From NCBI RefSeq assembly GCF_963169125.1, contig NC_084800.1:146564397-146628396 (forward strand): DNA of 64,000 nt. The letters run 5' to 3'. Each line of letters starts with the position of its first letter. Within the stretch, counting starts at the first letter, position 1. The notes under the pieces are model-generated. The model was not told the DNA's origin, ran no database searches, and was given only the letters and a program-made list of their open reading frames with translations. Origin of the DNA: Humulus lupulus (Eukaryota > Streptophyta > Magnoliopsida > Rosales > Cannabaceae). The position numbers and the translations under genes are program-made. This document shows positions 54,711 through 64,000 of this stretch, one piece after another.

Positions 54711-55907
54711 TGGCTCCCCTGCTAACTGACCAATCATTATCTATAAATCTAAACTAGAGATGTCAGAATTTAACTCCTATGGTACTTCTCGTACTGATAA
54801 CAAATTAAGCATTGGGTATCGACTTAAAGCATCCACCACCTTGTTTGCTTTTCCCTGGTGGTATAGGATGTCATAGTCCTAATCATTAAATAATTCCAAC
54901 CATTTGCGCTTCCTCATATTTAATTCCTTCTAAGTGAAGAACTATTTAAGGCTATTGTGATCAGTATAAATATCATAGTGGATTCCGTATAAGTAGTGCC
55001 TCCAAAGCTTTAGTGCAAACACCACCGTTCCTAACTCCAGATTGTGCGTGGGGGTAATTCTTCTCATAGTTCTTCAATTGTCGGGAAGCATATGCTATGA
55101 CTTTCCCATTCTGCATTAATACCGCCCCAACCCTTGTCTTGACGCATTACTATAAATCGCATATCCCTCCGTGCCATAAGGGATAGTCAATACTGGAGCA
55201 ATCGTCAATCTTTTCTTAAGCTCTTGAAAGCTTTGTTTGCACTTTTCTGTCCATTTGAATTTAATATCCTTCCAGGTAAGAGCAGTCATTGGTGTGGCTA
55301 TTTTTGGAAAAATCTTCCACAAATCGCCTATAATAACCTTCTAACCCTAAGAAACTTCAAACCTCATATGTATTCCTCGGAGGTTTCCACTTATTCACAT
55401 CTTCAACTTTTGGCTGGGTCTACTGAAATTCCCTCTCTTGATACCATGTGTCCGAGAAAACTTACTTCCTCTAGCAAAAATTCACACTTCGAGAACTTTG
55501 CATACAACTTATTTTCTTGTAGCCATTGCAAAACCATGTGTATCACATCCTCCTCTTTATTCCTTGAATATATAAGGATGTCGTCTATGAATACGATACA
55601 AAATTATCCAAGTACTCATAGAATACCCTATTCATTAAGTCCATAAACGCTGCAAGGGCGTTGGTGAGTTTGAAGGACATCACTATGAACTCAAATTGGC
55701 CATAACGCGTTCGGAAAGTCGTCTTTGGAATGTCTAACTCCTTCACCTTCAGCTGATGGTAACCTGATCATAGATTGATCTTAGATAATATTGACACTCC
55801 CTGTAAATGATCGAATAAATCATCAATTCATAGTAATGGATATCAGTTCTTAATTGGCACCTTATTCAGCTCCCAATACTCTATACACATTCTAATGGAG
55901 CTATCTT
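54711..55907 (-). pseudogene. Ty3/gypsy reverse transcriptase-RNase H of relic E
   Basis: Minus-strand reading gives the RT finger 'RMCIEYWELNKV' (about 55860-55900), '[15 protein letters not shown]' (about 55625-55670), an '[14 protein letters not shown]'-like region covering the catalytic box in a shifted frame (about 55560-55600), 'TPMTALTWKDIKFKWTEKC' (55230-55300), 'IYSNASRQGLGRY' where the RNase H Asp is Asn, and 'YHQGKANKVVDALSRYPML' (about 54780-54860). It stops soon after, at a linker resembling 'ELNSDISSLDL', and meets LTR sequence, so integrase is deleted. It is a different and older-looking family than B, C and D. It is cut at 55908 by D. Confidence 0.8.
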
Positions 55908-57505
55908 TGTAATGACCCAAAATTGCTAATAGGGCTTAGTGCCTTGATTAGCGTGCCGAGAGGGCATAATTGGATATATGTGTATGTTTTATTGGTTAAA
56001 TGTGTGACTATGTGGCATGCATGATTAATATGACTATGTGAGTATGTTATAAGCATATTTATGAGTATTAGATATCCATGTGGGTCCTTTAGTGTTCATA
56101 AGGGCATATTTGTAACTTTGACTTGTTAAGGGAATAAATGTGATTTTATGTGATATATGGTTGAGAACACATTATTATGTGGATATAATTGCAGTATATG
56201 GCTCGAGACCGTCCTAGTAAGCGGATTTGGGAAATAGTCAGAACGGGGTTTAAATGCCCGACTCGGGGGAGCCTGGTGGTATTTTTGGGAATTTAGAGAA
56301 TATTTTGGGATTTATTGAGTAATGAATAAGTATTTGGTAATTAATTAGACGTGATGAGGTTAATTGGTTAATAGTAGGAACACTTGAGGAATTAGCGGGA
56401 ACCGGGGGAAAATGACTATTTTACCCTTAGGGGTAATTTAAGGGTTGAGTTAGTGAGAATGGGGAATTTGGTCTTTTCTAATTACGCTATATACTCAGTA
56501 AGTGTCTAAGGGGCAACCAGAAGGTAGTGGAATATCCCAGCACACTCTCTCACCCTCTCATTCACATTCTCTCTCTCTAGAACATTAAGGAGAACTTGTA
56601 GCTGGAAGAAGGAAAATTCAAGGGGTTGAGTTGGGATTAGAGATGGAAAACAGAGGAAATTAAGTTAGGATTAACTAAATGTATGCTAAGGATCTGAGCT
56701 GCAAGCTGAGGTTTATCGCCAAGGTTAAGGACCGAGGATCGTGCTCGGGACCGTTCTGTATTCTTCGCTCGGGACTCAAGGTAAGAAGACTGCACCCTTG
56801 TGCTTGTGAACGGGATTAAAGTTCCCAATAATTGGATCTAATGGTGCCGGGGCTAATGATAAGCATACTGAATGCAGCTCGACCTAAGCGAGCCGGGGTC
56901 AATTGGATAAACATAGGGCTTGGCTTAAGTGTGCCAACCCAGAGTATTTGTGTAATTTATTGTGATATGTATTTGAGATGAAGTGTTTACCACTGTTTAA
57001 TTTTATACTTGAATTCTGTTAAATAATTGAACTAGTTGAATTAAGATTAATTGAGTATTACTGTTGCTTCACGTGTCTGCTGTTTATGGTGATCTTGCTG
57101 AGCCTTGGCTCACAGGTGCTACGTGGTGCAGGTAAAAGAAAAGGGAAGCTGGATCAACCATGAGTTGGAGAGCTCTGGGGGCGAAGTGTACATAGTCAGC
57201 TGCTCGTCCGCCATAGATGAGGGAAAGTGTAAGGACAGAGCCCTAAAACTTGTGTTTTTCCATTAGAGTGGATTTTGGTTGTATTATCTTTTGGAGATTG
57301 TAAATTATCACTTATACCCTGTTTTTGGGATCCCATGTAGTAAACATCTGTTTTAATGAAAATTAACCGTTTATGATCAAAATCTTTTAACCCTAACCTG
57401 ATAGTTGACTTTAGGAACACAATATTGTTCAAACGACTTGATTAGCAAGTCTTGCACTATTTTAAAATACACGGTGTAACAGTCTTGGTTATCCAGGCCG
57501 TTACA
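55908..57505 (+). repeat. 5' LTR of D
   Basis: TGTAATGACCC to GGCCGTTACA, 1598 bp. A TATA-like CTATATAC (56487-56494) precedes a CT-rich tract (near 56545-56580). It differs from the 3' LTR by base changes and small indels, the largest near 56050-56085. Confidence 0.9.
56487..56494 (+). promoter_or_regulatory. Candidate TATA box of D LTR promoter
   Basis: CTATATAC is kept in both LTRs (56487-56494 and 62980-62987) about 70-90 bp upstream of a CT-rich leader-like tract, the usual place for the U3 promoter. The call rests on motif and conservation only. Confidence 0.35.
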
Positions 57506-57893
57506 ACTTGGTATCAGAGTGATCTAGGTTTAAGGGTTCCGAAAGATTGGCTGGGCATGTACACTCGCCACTAAAGACAAGCTCGACTCAGAGGTTGGTA
57601 ACTATATATATGTGATTACATGCTTAAATGCTTGAATGAAATATAAATGTGTTAATGTGCATGATTAATAGGGAGCATGAGATATTGATAAGGCTTGACC
57701 CTTGAGTGGTGTGTGATTATAATGAGGCATTCTTATTAGCATTGCTGTTGTATGTGAATGAATATTTAAATGCTTGTCCGCATCTTGATTGCATATGTCT
57801 GGTTGAGTTTCAATGATGGATAATGGAAAGATTGTTAACTTGTCATCATTGCCTGACTATCAAGTCATTGATTACAAATAATATTGGATAGCT
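57506..57893 (+). other. Element D primer-binding site and leader
   Basis: TGGTATCAGAGTGA at 57509-57522 matches the initiator-Met primer site with one change at the end. The leader shares blocks with those of B and C, for example 'agggagcatgagatattgataaggc' near 57670-57694. Confidence 0.85.
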
Positions 57894-58712
57894 ATGCGTC
57901 CACGACAATCAATATGACTAACTGGCACAGGGTCCGAGGCTAGAGATGATGAACAGGGCCAGAACCCTTCACCAGTCCCTGAGAACAGGCAGCAGATACT
58001 GGCTGATATGGAAGCTCGATTGCAAAGTCAAGAAGAGAAGATCCGTCACTTGAGATAACATGCCCCGTCAGGGAGTGCTACACCTATTATGCCCCCTGTT
58101 GTGGCACCAATTGTACAGCCACCTGAGGTTGGGAACATGTGGGAACAACTTTATGAGCAGTTCAGGAGACAACATCCTCCAACCTTTGAGGGAGGACTAG
58201 ATTCACTAAAGGTTGAACAGTGGATGAGTATGATCACTTCCATCCTGGATTTCATGTGGGTGGAAGGTAATGACAGGGTGGCCTGTGCCACCTATATGCT
58301 AAGGGAGGATGCCCGTATTTGGTGGGAGGTGGCATCACATGCCAGGGATATTTCTACCTTGAGTTGGGATGGGTTCAGAGATCTATTCAGCAAGAAGTAT
58401 TACAATGTTTCCATCAGGGTAGCAAAGGTGAATGAATTCATGGGTTTGGTACAAGGAAGCATGACAGTTACTGAGTATGCCCTGAAGTTTGATAGGCTAG
58501 CGAAGTTTGCATCGGACTTAGTGCCTACAGATGCGGCTAGGCAGGATAGGTTCATTTGAGGGCTCAATGCTATGATAGCTCGGGATGTGAGGATTACATC
58601 AGTACTTGGGTAGACAACCTCTGCTCAGGCTGTTGAGAAGGCTCTTACCGTTGAAGAGGCATGGAATAAGATCTGGAGGGAGAACAATGCGAGAAAGGAT
58701 GTTTGCAGGGAA
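57894..58712 (+). pseudogene. Element D Gag
   Basis: The start at 57894 ('MRPRQSI') is supported by B and C. A TGA at 57915-57917 replaces Arg. The open piece 58089-58559 holds the gag domain: 'LYEQFRRQHPPTFEGGLDS', 'DRVACATYMLREDARIWWEV' and 'RVAKVNEFMGLVQGSMTVTE', and ends at a TGA (58557-58559) where B and C have Arg in 'FIRGLNAM'. Homology continues to 58712 in the same frame ('GLNAMIARDVRIT') with a TAG near 58612. Confidence 0.88.
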
Positions 58713-59684
58713 GTGCCTCTAACCACAGGGTCTGGTAGAGGCGGAGGACCCAGTGATCTGAAGAGGAAGACCCCCAACAGTTCGACCACTACTGGTCCTG
58801 ATAGGAGGGGTCGGGGTGCTCAAGGTGGCCGCCAGGGAGGCGGTGAGACATGGAGAAGTTATCTAGAGTGCGCGAGATGCAGGAAGCGCCATCTGGGACA
58901 ATGTCGGGAAAATGCTTGTTATCTGTGTGGGGTGGTGGGACACCTCAAGAAGGACTGCCCAACAACGAAGAAGGAGGAACCAGGGAAGGTGGAAAGCTTG
59001 ACGCAGACAGAGGTCGAGGCTAGCCCCTCGGTATTGACAGGCCAACTTTCTAGCGCTGGCTCTTCATATACTATATTGATTGACTCTGGTGCTACACATT
59101 CGTTTGTTTCTAGTAAGGTAATTGATAGATTGTGTAAACCTTGTAAGTTTTATACTATGGGGTTCAGGACTATACTGCCTACAAGGGAACTGATAGTTTC
59201 TAGGAGATGGATTAGAGCACTGCTAGTGATGGTAGATAGTAGGGAACTATTAGTAGATTTGATCGAGTTAAGTATGGATGACTTCGATATGATTCTAGGG
59301 ATGGATTGGATGGTTAGATATGGGGCTACTATAGATTGTAGGAAGAAGATGGTGACCTTTGAGCCTAAGGGTGATGATCCCTTTGTTTTCGTGGGTGCTG
59401 TGCATGGACCCCGCATACCAATGATATCAGCATTGAGGGCTAGGGACCTATTACAAGGAGTTTGTATAGGTTTTTTAGTTAGTGTGGTGGATACTACCAG
59501 AGTTATGCTAGTGGGGCCGGGAGAGACCAGGTTGGAACGCAAGTTCTTGGATGTATTTCTTGAGGATTTACTGGGACTGCCGCCGCACAAGGAGATTCAG
59601 TTCGTCATCGAGTTAGCTCCGGGTACAGAGCCGGTGTCGAGGGCACCATATAGGATGGCTTCGGCGGAATTGAAAGAGTTGAAG
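58713..59684 (+). pseudogene. Element D knuckle and protease
   Basis: First two thirds of a 474-codon open frame. It has a Gly/Arg-rich tract, a CCHC knuckle C69-C72-H77-C82 ('[14 protein letters not shown]', 58917-58958), '[12 protein letters not shown]' with the protease Asp at residue 124 (about 59082), and '[17 protein letters not shown]' at 193-209. Both domains look intact. Unlike B and C, the frame continues into RT because the codon after 'LKELKI' is CAG. Confidence 0.9.
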
Positions 59685-60399
59685 ATACAGCTACAAGAGC
59701 TTCTTGATTTGGGGTTTATTAGACCTAGCTTCTCACCATGGGGTGCTCCGATTTTGTTTGTGAAGAAGAAGAATGGGACTCTGAGAATGTGTATATACTA
59801 CAGGGAGTTGAACAAGTTGACAATTAAGAATAAATACCCCTTACCAAGGATGGATGACCTGTTCGATCAGCTGCAGGGAAAGACTGTGTTCTCAACGATT
59901 GATCTTCGATCTGGTTATCACCAGCCGAGGATCAAGGACGAGGATATATCGAAGATAGCCTTCCGAACGAGGTATGGGCATTATGAGTTCTTTGTCATGT
60001 CATTTGGTCTGACCAATGCCCCAGCAACATTCATGGATCTGATGAACAAGGTGTTCAAGGAATTCTTGGATCAGTTTGTGATTGTCTTCATCGATGGAAT
60101 TTTGGTTTACTCCAGTTCAGAGGCAGAGCATGAGTAGCATCTCCGGCAGGTATTGCAGAGATTGAGAGAGCATCAATTGTATGCCAAGTTTAAGAATTGT
60201 GAATTTTGGCTACCAGAAGTGACATTCCTTGGACACATTGTTGGTAAGGATGAGATTAAGGTAGATCCAACTAAGGTAGAGACAGTGAGAGATTGGCCGA
60301 GGCCAAGGAACGCCTCAGAGGTTAGGAGCTTCCTTGGATTAGCATGATATTATAGACGGTTCGTGGAAGGGTTCTCAAAGATTGCTGCATCGATGAAAT
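59685..60399 (+). pseudogene. Element D reverse transcriptase
   Basis: It continues the same frame: '[20 protein letters not shown]', '[17 protein letters not shown]', '[18 protein letters not shown]' and '[17 protein letters not shown]'. The catalytic box is '[13 protein letters not shown]': the second Asp of FIDD is Gly (residue 462, about 60096), which removes polymerase activity. TAG at 60135-60137 replaces Gln; a second piece, 60153-60347, carries '[18 protein letters not shown]' and ends at TGA, where the usual codon is Gly. Confidence 0.9.
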
Positions 60400-60890
60400 A
60401 ATTGACACGGAAGAATCTGAAGTTTGTTTGGTCAGACAAGTGTGAGAATAACTTCCAGGAACTGAAACGACGACTAATTATTGCTTCGGTGTTGAGTCTT
60501 CCTTCGGAGGGAGGGAAGTTTGTAGTATATTGTGATGCATCAAAATTGGGGTTGGGATGCGTGTTGATGCAGAATGAGAAGGTTATTGCTTATTTGTCCC
60601 CACAACTAAAGGAGTATGAGCAGTAGTACCCTACCCATGTATGGAGTTAGCAGCGGTGGTATTCGCACTGAAAGTTTGGCGACATTACTTGTATGGGGAA
60701 AAGTGTGAGATATACACCGATCATAAGAGCTTGAAGTATTTCTTCACCTAGAAGGATTTGAATATGAGGCAGAGACATTGGCTGGAGTTGGTAAAGGACT
60801 ATGATTGTGATATCCTTTACCACCCAGGGAAAGCCAATGTAGTGGCAGATGTGTTGACCCGGAGGGGCTTGAGATAGTTATTTAGCCCTG
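60400..60890 (+). pseudogene. Element D RNase H
   Basis: 60402-60626 reads '[18 protein letters not shown]' with the first catalytic Asp, then stops at TAG where Arg is expected ('EQRYPTH'). Beyond a frameshift come '[17 protein letters not shown]' (Glu kept), '[12 protein letters not shown]' with a TAG at 60749-60751 for Gln, and '[16 protein letters not shown]'. The Asp-Glu-Asp set survives, spread over broken frames. Confidence 0.85.
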
Positions 60891-61920
60891 CACAGATATC
60901 AAAGGAGTTGGAAGAGGAGACGACTAGAGCGAGGATAGAGCTGGTTGTGGGCCGGTTAACCAATATCACTTTACAGTTGACCCTTCTAGAGAGGATAAGA
61001 AAGGGTCAGTTGGATGATTCACTATTGCAAGAGGTTAGAGGGAACGTCCTAGCTGGAGTGGCTAAGGATTATTCTATTTCAGAGACAGGTTTACTACGAT
61101 ATAAGGGTTGGATTTCTGTCCTGATAGATGTAGGTAATAGATGAGAGATACTTGATGAATCCCATACTACACCATACTCACTCCATCCAGGCACCACGAA
61201 GATGTATTAGGATCTACAGACGTTATATTGGTGGCCAGGGATGAAGAAGGATGTAGTGAAGTACGTGGTCAAGTGTTTGACCTATCAGCAGGTGAAGGCT
61301 GAGCATCAACAACCAGTGGGGTTGCTACAACCTTTGGGTATTCCCAAATGGAAGTGGGAGGAAATTAATTTGGATTTTGTAGGAGGTTTACCCAGGACAG
61401 TGGGGTTACATGACTCGGTGTGGGTGATAATAGACAGATACACCAAGTCAGCTCACTTTCTACCAGTGAGGACAACCTATACTGTGGATCAGTATGCCGA
61501 GTTGTATTTGAGGGAGATTGTACGTCTCCATGGGGTTCTTAAATCTATAGTATCAGACCGAGATCCTATATTCACCTCTAAATTTTGGGGTGGTTTGCAG
61601 AAGGCTATGGGGACTTAGTTGAAGTTCAGTACATCCTTTCATCCCTAGACAGATGGACAGTCTGAGAGGATGATTCAGGTATTGGAAGACATGCTTAGAG
61701 CGTGTGTGTTGGACTTTGAGGGGTCTTGGAGTAAGTACCTTCCGTTGATTGAGTTTTCATACAACAACAGTTATCAATCAATGATTGGAGTAGCTCCAAA
61801 TGAGATGTTGTACGGAAGGAGATGTAGATCACCCATTCATTCAGATGAGATGGGTGAGAGGAAGTTTTTGGGACTAGATTTGGTTTAGAAGACTAGTGAA
61901 GCTAATGAGAAGATCTGAGC
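60891..61920 (+). pseudogene. Element D integrase
   Basis: 60908-61144 covers the linker and zinc-finger lead ('LLQEVRGNVLAGVAKDYSIS'). Then 'DESHTTPYSLHPGTTKMY', a TAG, 'YVVKCLTYQQ' (second Cys of the HHCC is Tyr), 'INLDFVGGLPRTV' (first Asp), 'LKSIVSDRDPIFTSKFW' (second Asp), a TAG at 61616-61618, a TAG at 61646-61648, 'DGQSERMIQVLEDMLR' (Glu) and 'EMLYGRRCRSP'. The DDE residues are all present but divided by at least four stops. Confidence 0.87.
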
Positions 61921-62424
61921 TTGAATACTCGCTTCGCAGAGCACACAAAAAAGCTACGCTGATCCTAAGCGTAGGGAAGTGGAGTTCCAGGTGGGGGACC
62001 ATATGTTTCTGTGAGTATCACCACTGTGAGGGGTGAGGAGGTTTGGGAAAAAGGGCAAGCTGAGCCCTAGATTCATAGGACCTTTTAAGATCCTGGAGAG
62101 GATCGGGCTAGCATCCTACAGATTGGCACTGCCCCCATCGCTATCAGGGGTTCATGAGGTATTCCACATTATTATGCTTCAGAAGTATGTCTCAGATATG
62201 ACTCATGTGTTAAGGTATGAGGATTTGGAGTTACAGACATATTTTTCATATGAGGAGTTACAAACAAGGTTCTACGGAACAAGACGATTCCTCTAGTTAA
62301 AGTGTTATGGAGGAATAGCAAGGTTGAGGAAGCGACCTGGGAACTTGAGTTAGCTATGCGGGATCAGTATCGCTAGTTATTCAGGTAAATTTTGAGGACG
62401 GAATTCTCAGTAGGAGGGGATAGT
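61921..62424 (+). pseudogene. Element D integrase C-terminus, chromodomain and purine tract
   Basis: 'SYADPKRREVEFQVGDHMFL' (about 61950-62010) is followed by '[20 protein letters not shown]' (GPF/Y-like module) and 'LSGVHEVFHIIMLQKYVSD'. After a frameshift near 62265 the chromodomain reads '[19 protein letters not shown]' at about 62291-62350. A TAG near 62374 precedes 'LFR'. The non-coding end 'ttttgaggacggaattct' and AGGAGGGGATAG lead into the 3' LTR. Confidence 0.87.
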
Positions 62425-64000
62425 TGTAACGACCCAAAATTGCTAATAGGGCTTAGTGCCTTAATTAGCGTGCTGAGAGGGCATAATTGGATATATGTGT
62501 GTGTTTAATTGGTTAAGTGCGTGACTATGTGGGATGCATGATTAATATGACTATGTGAGTATGTTGTATGCATGTGAGCCCTTTAGTGTTCATAAGGGCA
62601 TATTTGTAATTTTTCCCGTTAAGGGCATAAATGTGATTTTATGTGATATATGGTTGAGACCACATTATTATATGGATATAATTGTAGTATATGGCTCGAG
62701 ATGGTCCTTGTGAGCGGAATAGTGAAATAGTCACAGTGGGGTTTAAATGCCCGACTCGGGGGAGCCTAGTGGTATTTTTGGGAATTTAGAGAATATTTTG
62801 GGATTTATTGAGTAACGAATAAGCATTTGGTAATTAATTAGATGTGATGGGGTTAATTGGTTAATAGTAGGAACACTTGAGGAATTAGTGGGAACCGGAG
62901 GAAAATGACCATTCTACCCTTAGGGGTAATTTAAGGGCTGAGTTAAAGATAAGGGGCAGTTTGGTCTTTTCTAATTAAACTATATACTCAATAAGTGTCT
63001 AAGGGGAAACTAGAAGGTAGTGGAATTTTTTAGCACACTCTCCACCCTCTCATTCACGTTCTCTCTCTCTCTCTCTCTAGAACACTAAGGAGAACTTGCA
63101 GCTGGAACAAGGAAAATTCAAGGGGTTGAGCTACGATTAGAGCTGGAAAACATAGGAAATTAAGCTAGGATCAACTAAGTGTATGCTAAGGATCTGAGCT
63201 ACAAGCTGAGGTTTATTGCCAAGGCTCAAGACTAAGGATCATGCTCGGGACCGTTCTGTATTCTTCGCTCGGGACTCGAGGTAAGAAGACTGCACCCTTA
63301 TGCTTGTGAATGGGACTAAGGTTTCCAATAATTGGATACATGCACTATGTAATTGTAGGATTGCTATGATATTTGAGAATGAATGACCTAAGGGTGTCGG
63401 GGCTGATGATAAGTGTCCTGAACGCAGCTCGACCTAAGTGTGCCAACCCTAAGTATTCGTGTAATTGATTGTGATATGTATTTGAGATGAAATGTTTACC
63501 ACTATTTAATTTTATACTTGAATTCTGTTAAATAATTGAATTGGTTGAATTAAGAGTAATTGAATATTAATGTTGCTTCATGTGTCTACTGTTTATGGTG
63601 ATCTTGCTGGGCCTTGGCTCATGGGTGCTACGTGGTCCAAGTAAAGGCAAAGGGAAGCTGGACCAACCATGAGTTGGAGAGCTTTGGGGGCGAAGTGTAC
63701 AAAGTCAGCTGCTCGTTCGCTACGGCCGAGGGAAAGTGCAAGGACAGAGCACTAAAATTTGTGTTTTGCCATTAGAGTGGATTTTGGTTGTATTATCTTT
63801 TGGAGATTGTAAATTATCACTTATACCCTGTTTTTGGGATCCCATGTACTAAACATCGGGTTTAATGAAAATTAACCGTTTATGATCAAAATATTTTAAA
63901 CCTAACCTGATACTTGACTTTAGGAACACAATATTGTTCAAACGACTTGATTAGCAAGTCTTACACTATTTTAAAATATACGGTGTAACGGTCTTGGTTA
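62425..64000 (+). repeat. 3' LTR of D (cut by window end)
   Basis: It begins TGTAACGACCC and reaches GGTCTTGGTTA at the window end. By comparison with 57505, about 14 bp are missing. A (CT)9 tract at 63061-63078 is longer than in the 5' LTR. Confidence 0.9.

Larger units (their letters stand above)
55908..64000 (+). mobile_element. Ty3/gypsy chromovirus element D (3' end beyond window)
   Basis: Plus strand: 5' LTR 55908-57505, primer site 57509-57522, gag-pol 57894 to about 62390, purine tract AGGAGGGGATAG near 62412-62423, 3' LTR from 62425 to the window end, missing only about 14 bp. The left flank is ATCTT; the right one lies outside. Domain content equals B and C but the LTRs are shorter (about 1.6 kb), without GC-rich block. 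Many stops break gag-pol, and RT has lost a catalytic Asp. Confidence 0.92.

Noticed and set aside
1..64000. Host protein-coding gene with exons
   Set aside because: Every long reading frame is explained by retrotransposon domains or LTR sequence; no other conserved protein motif was seen on either strand.

Overview
This window is plant nuclear heterochromatin made almost entirely of LTR retrotransposons inserted into one another. I find no host protein gene, no tRNA gene and no functional rRNA gene. Flowering-plant origin, probably a eudicot with a large genome, is inferred from three things: chromodomain-bearing Ty3/gypsy elements with long LTRs, Ty1/copia elements primed by initiator-Met tRNA, and Cassandra TRIM elements, which carry a 5S rRNA-like domain in their LTRs and are known from vascular plants. 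I cannot name the species. Every coding region is broken by stops or frameshifts, so no element here looks autonomous.

Layout. 1-754 is the end of a plus-strand gypsy LTR. 755-5408 is a minus-strand gypsy relic (F): gag start, leader, primer-binding site and 5' LTR. A solo LTR (G, 1117-3343) sits inside its gag. 5409-6659 is a copia RT/RNase H relic. 6660-43919 is one copia element (copia1, minus strand) whose leader was invaded by a second copia element (copia2, 10840-38226). Copia2 holds a Cassandra element in its leader (16529-17344) and a plus-strand gypsy element (A, 19508-37660) in its 5' LTR. The 5' LTR of A in turn holds a minus-strand gypsy element (B, 21080-30772), inserted in a 16-bp minisatellite. 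The 5' LTR of copia1 holds a solo Cassandra LTR (40997-43810), itself split by a solo gypsy LTR (H, 41040-43477).

Right part. 43994-44760 plus 54389-55907 is a gypsy relic (E) interrupted by gypsy element C (44761-54388, minus strand, both LTRs, TSD TAGGG). Element D (55908 to beyond 64000, plus strand) has a nearly complete LTR pair and a gag-pol that is structurally full-length but full of stops.

How it fits together. Target-site duplications and the rejoining of split host elements give a relative order: copia1, then copia2, then A, then B; and copia1, then the Cassandra solo LTR, then H. Gypsy elements B, C and D share one domain order: gag with a CCHC knuckle, aspartic protease, RT, RNase H, integrase, chromodomain (Tekay/Del-like chromovirus). 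Many premature stops are C-to-T changes in CAG or CGA codons, as expected from decay of methylated, silenced DNA. The points most worth a second look are the depth of nesting, the 5S-bearing Cassandra copies, a GC-rich block recurring in all long gypsy LTRs, stops shared at the same codons by B and C, and A's coding region being far more decayed than its LTRs.
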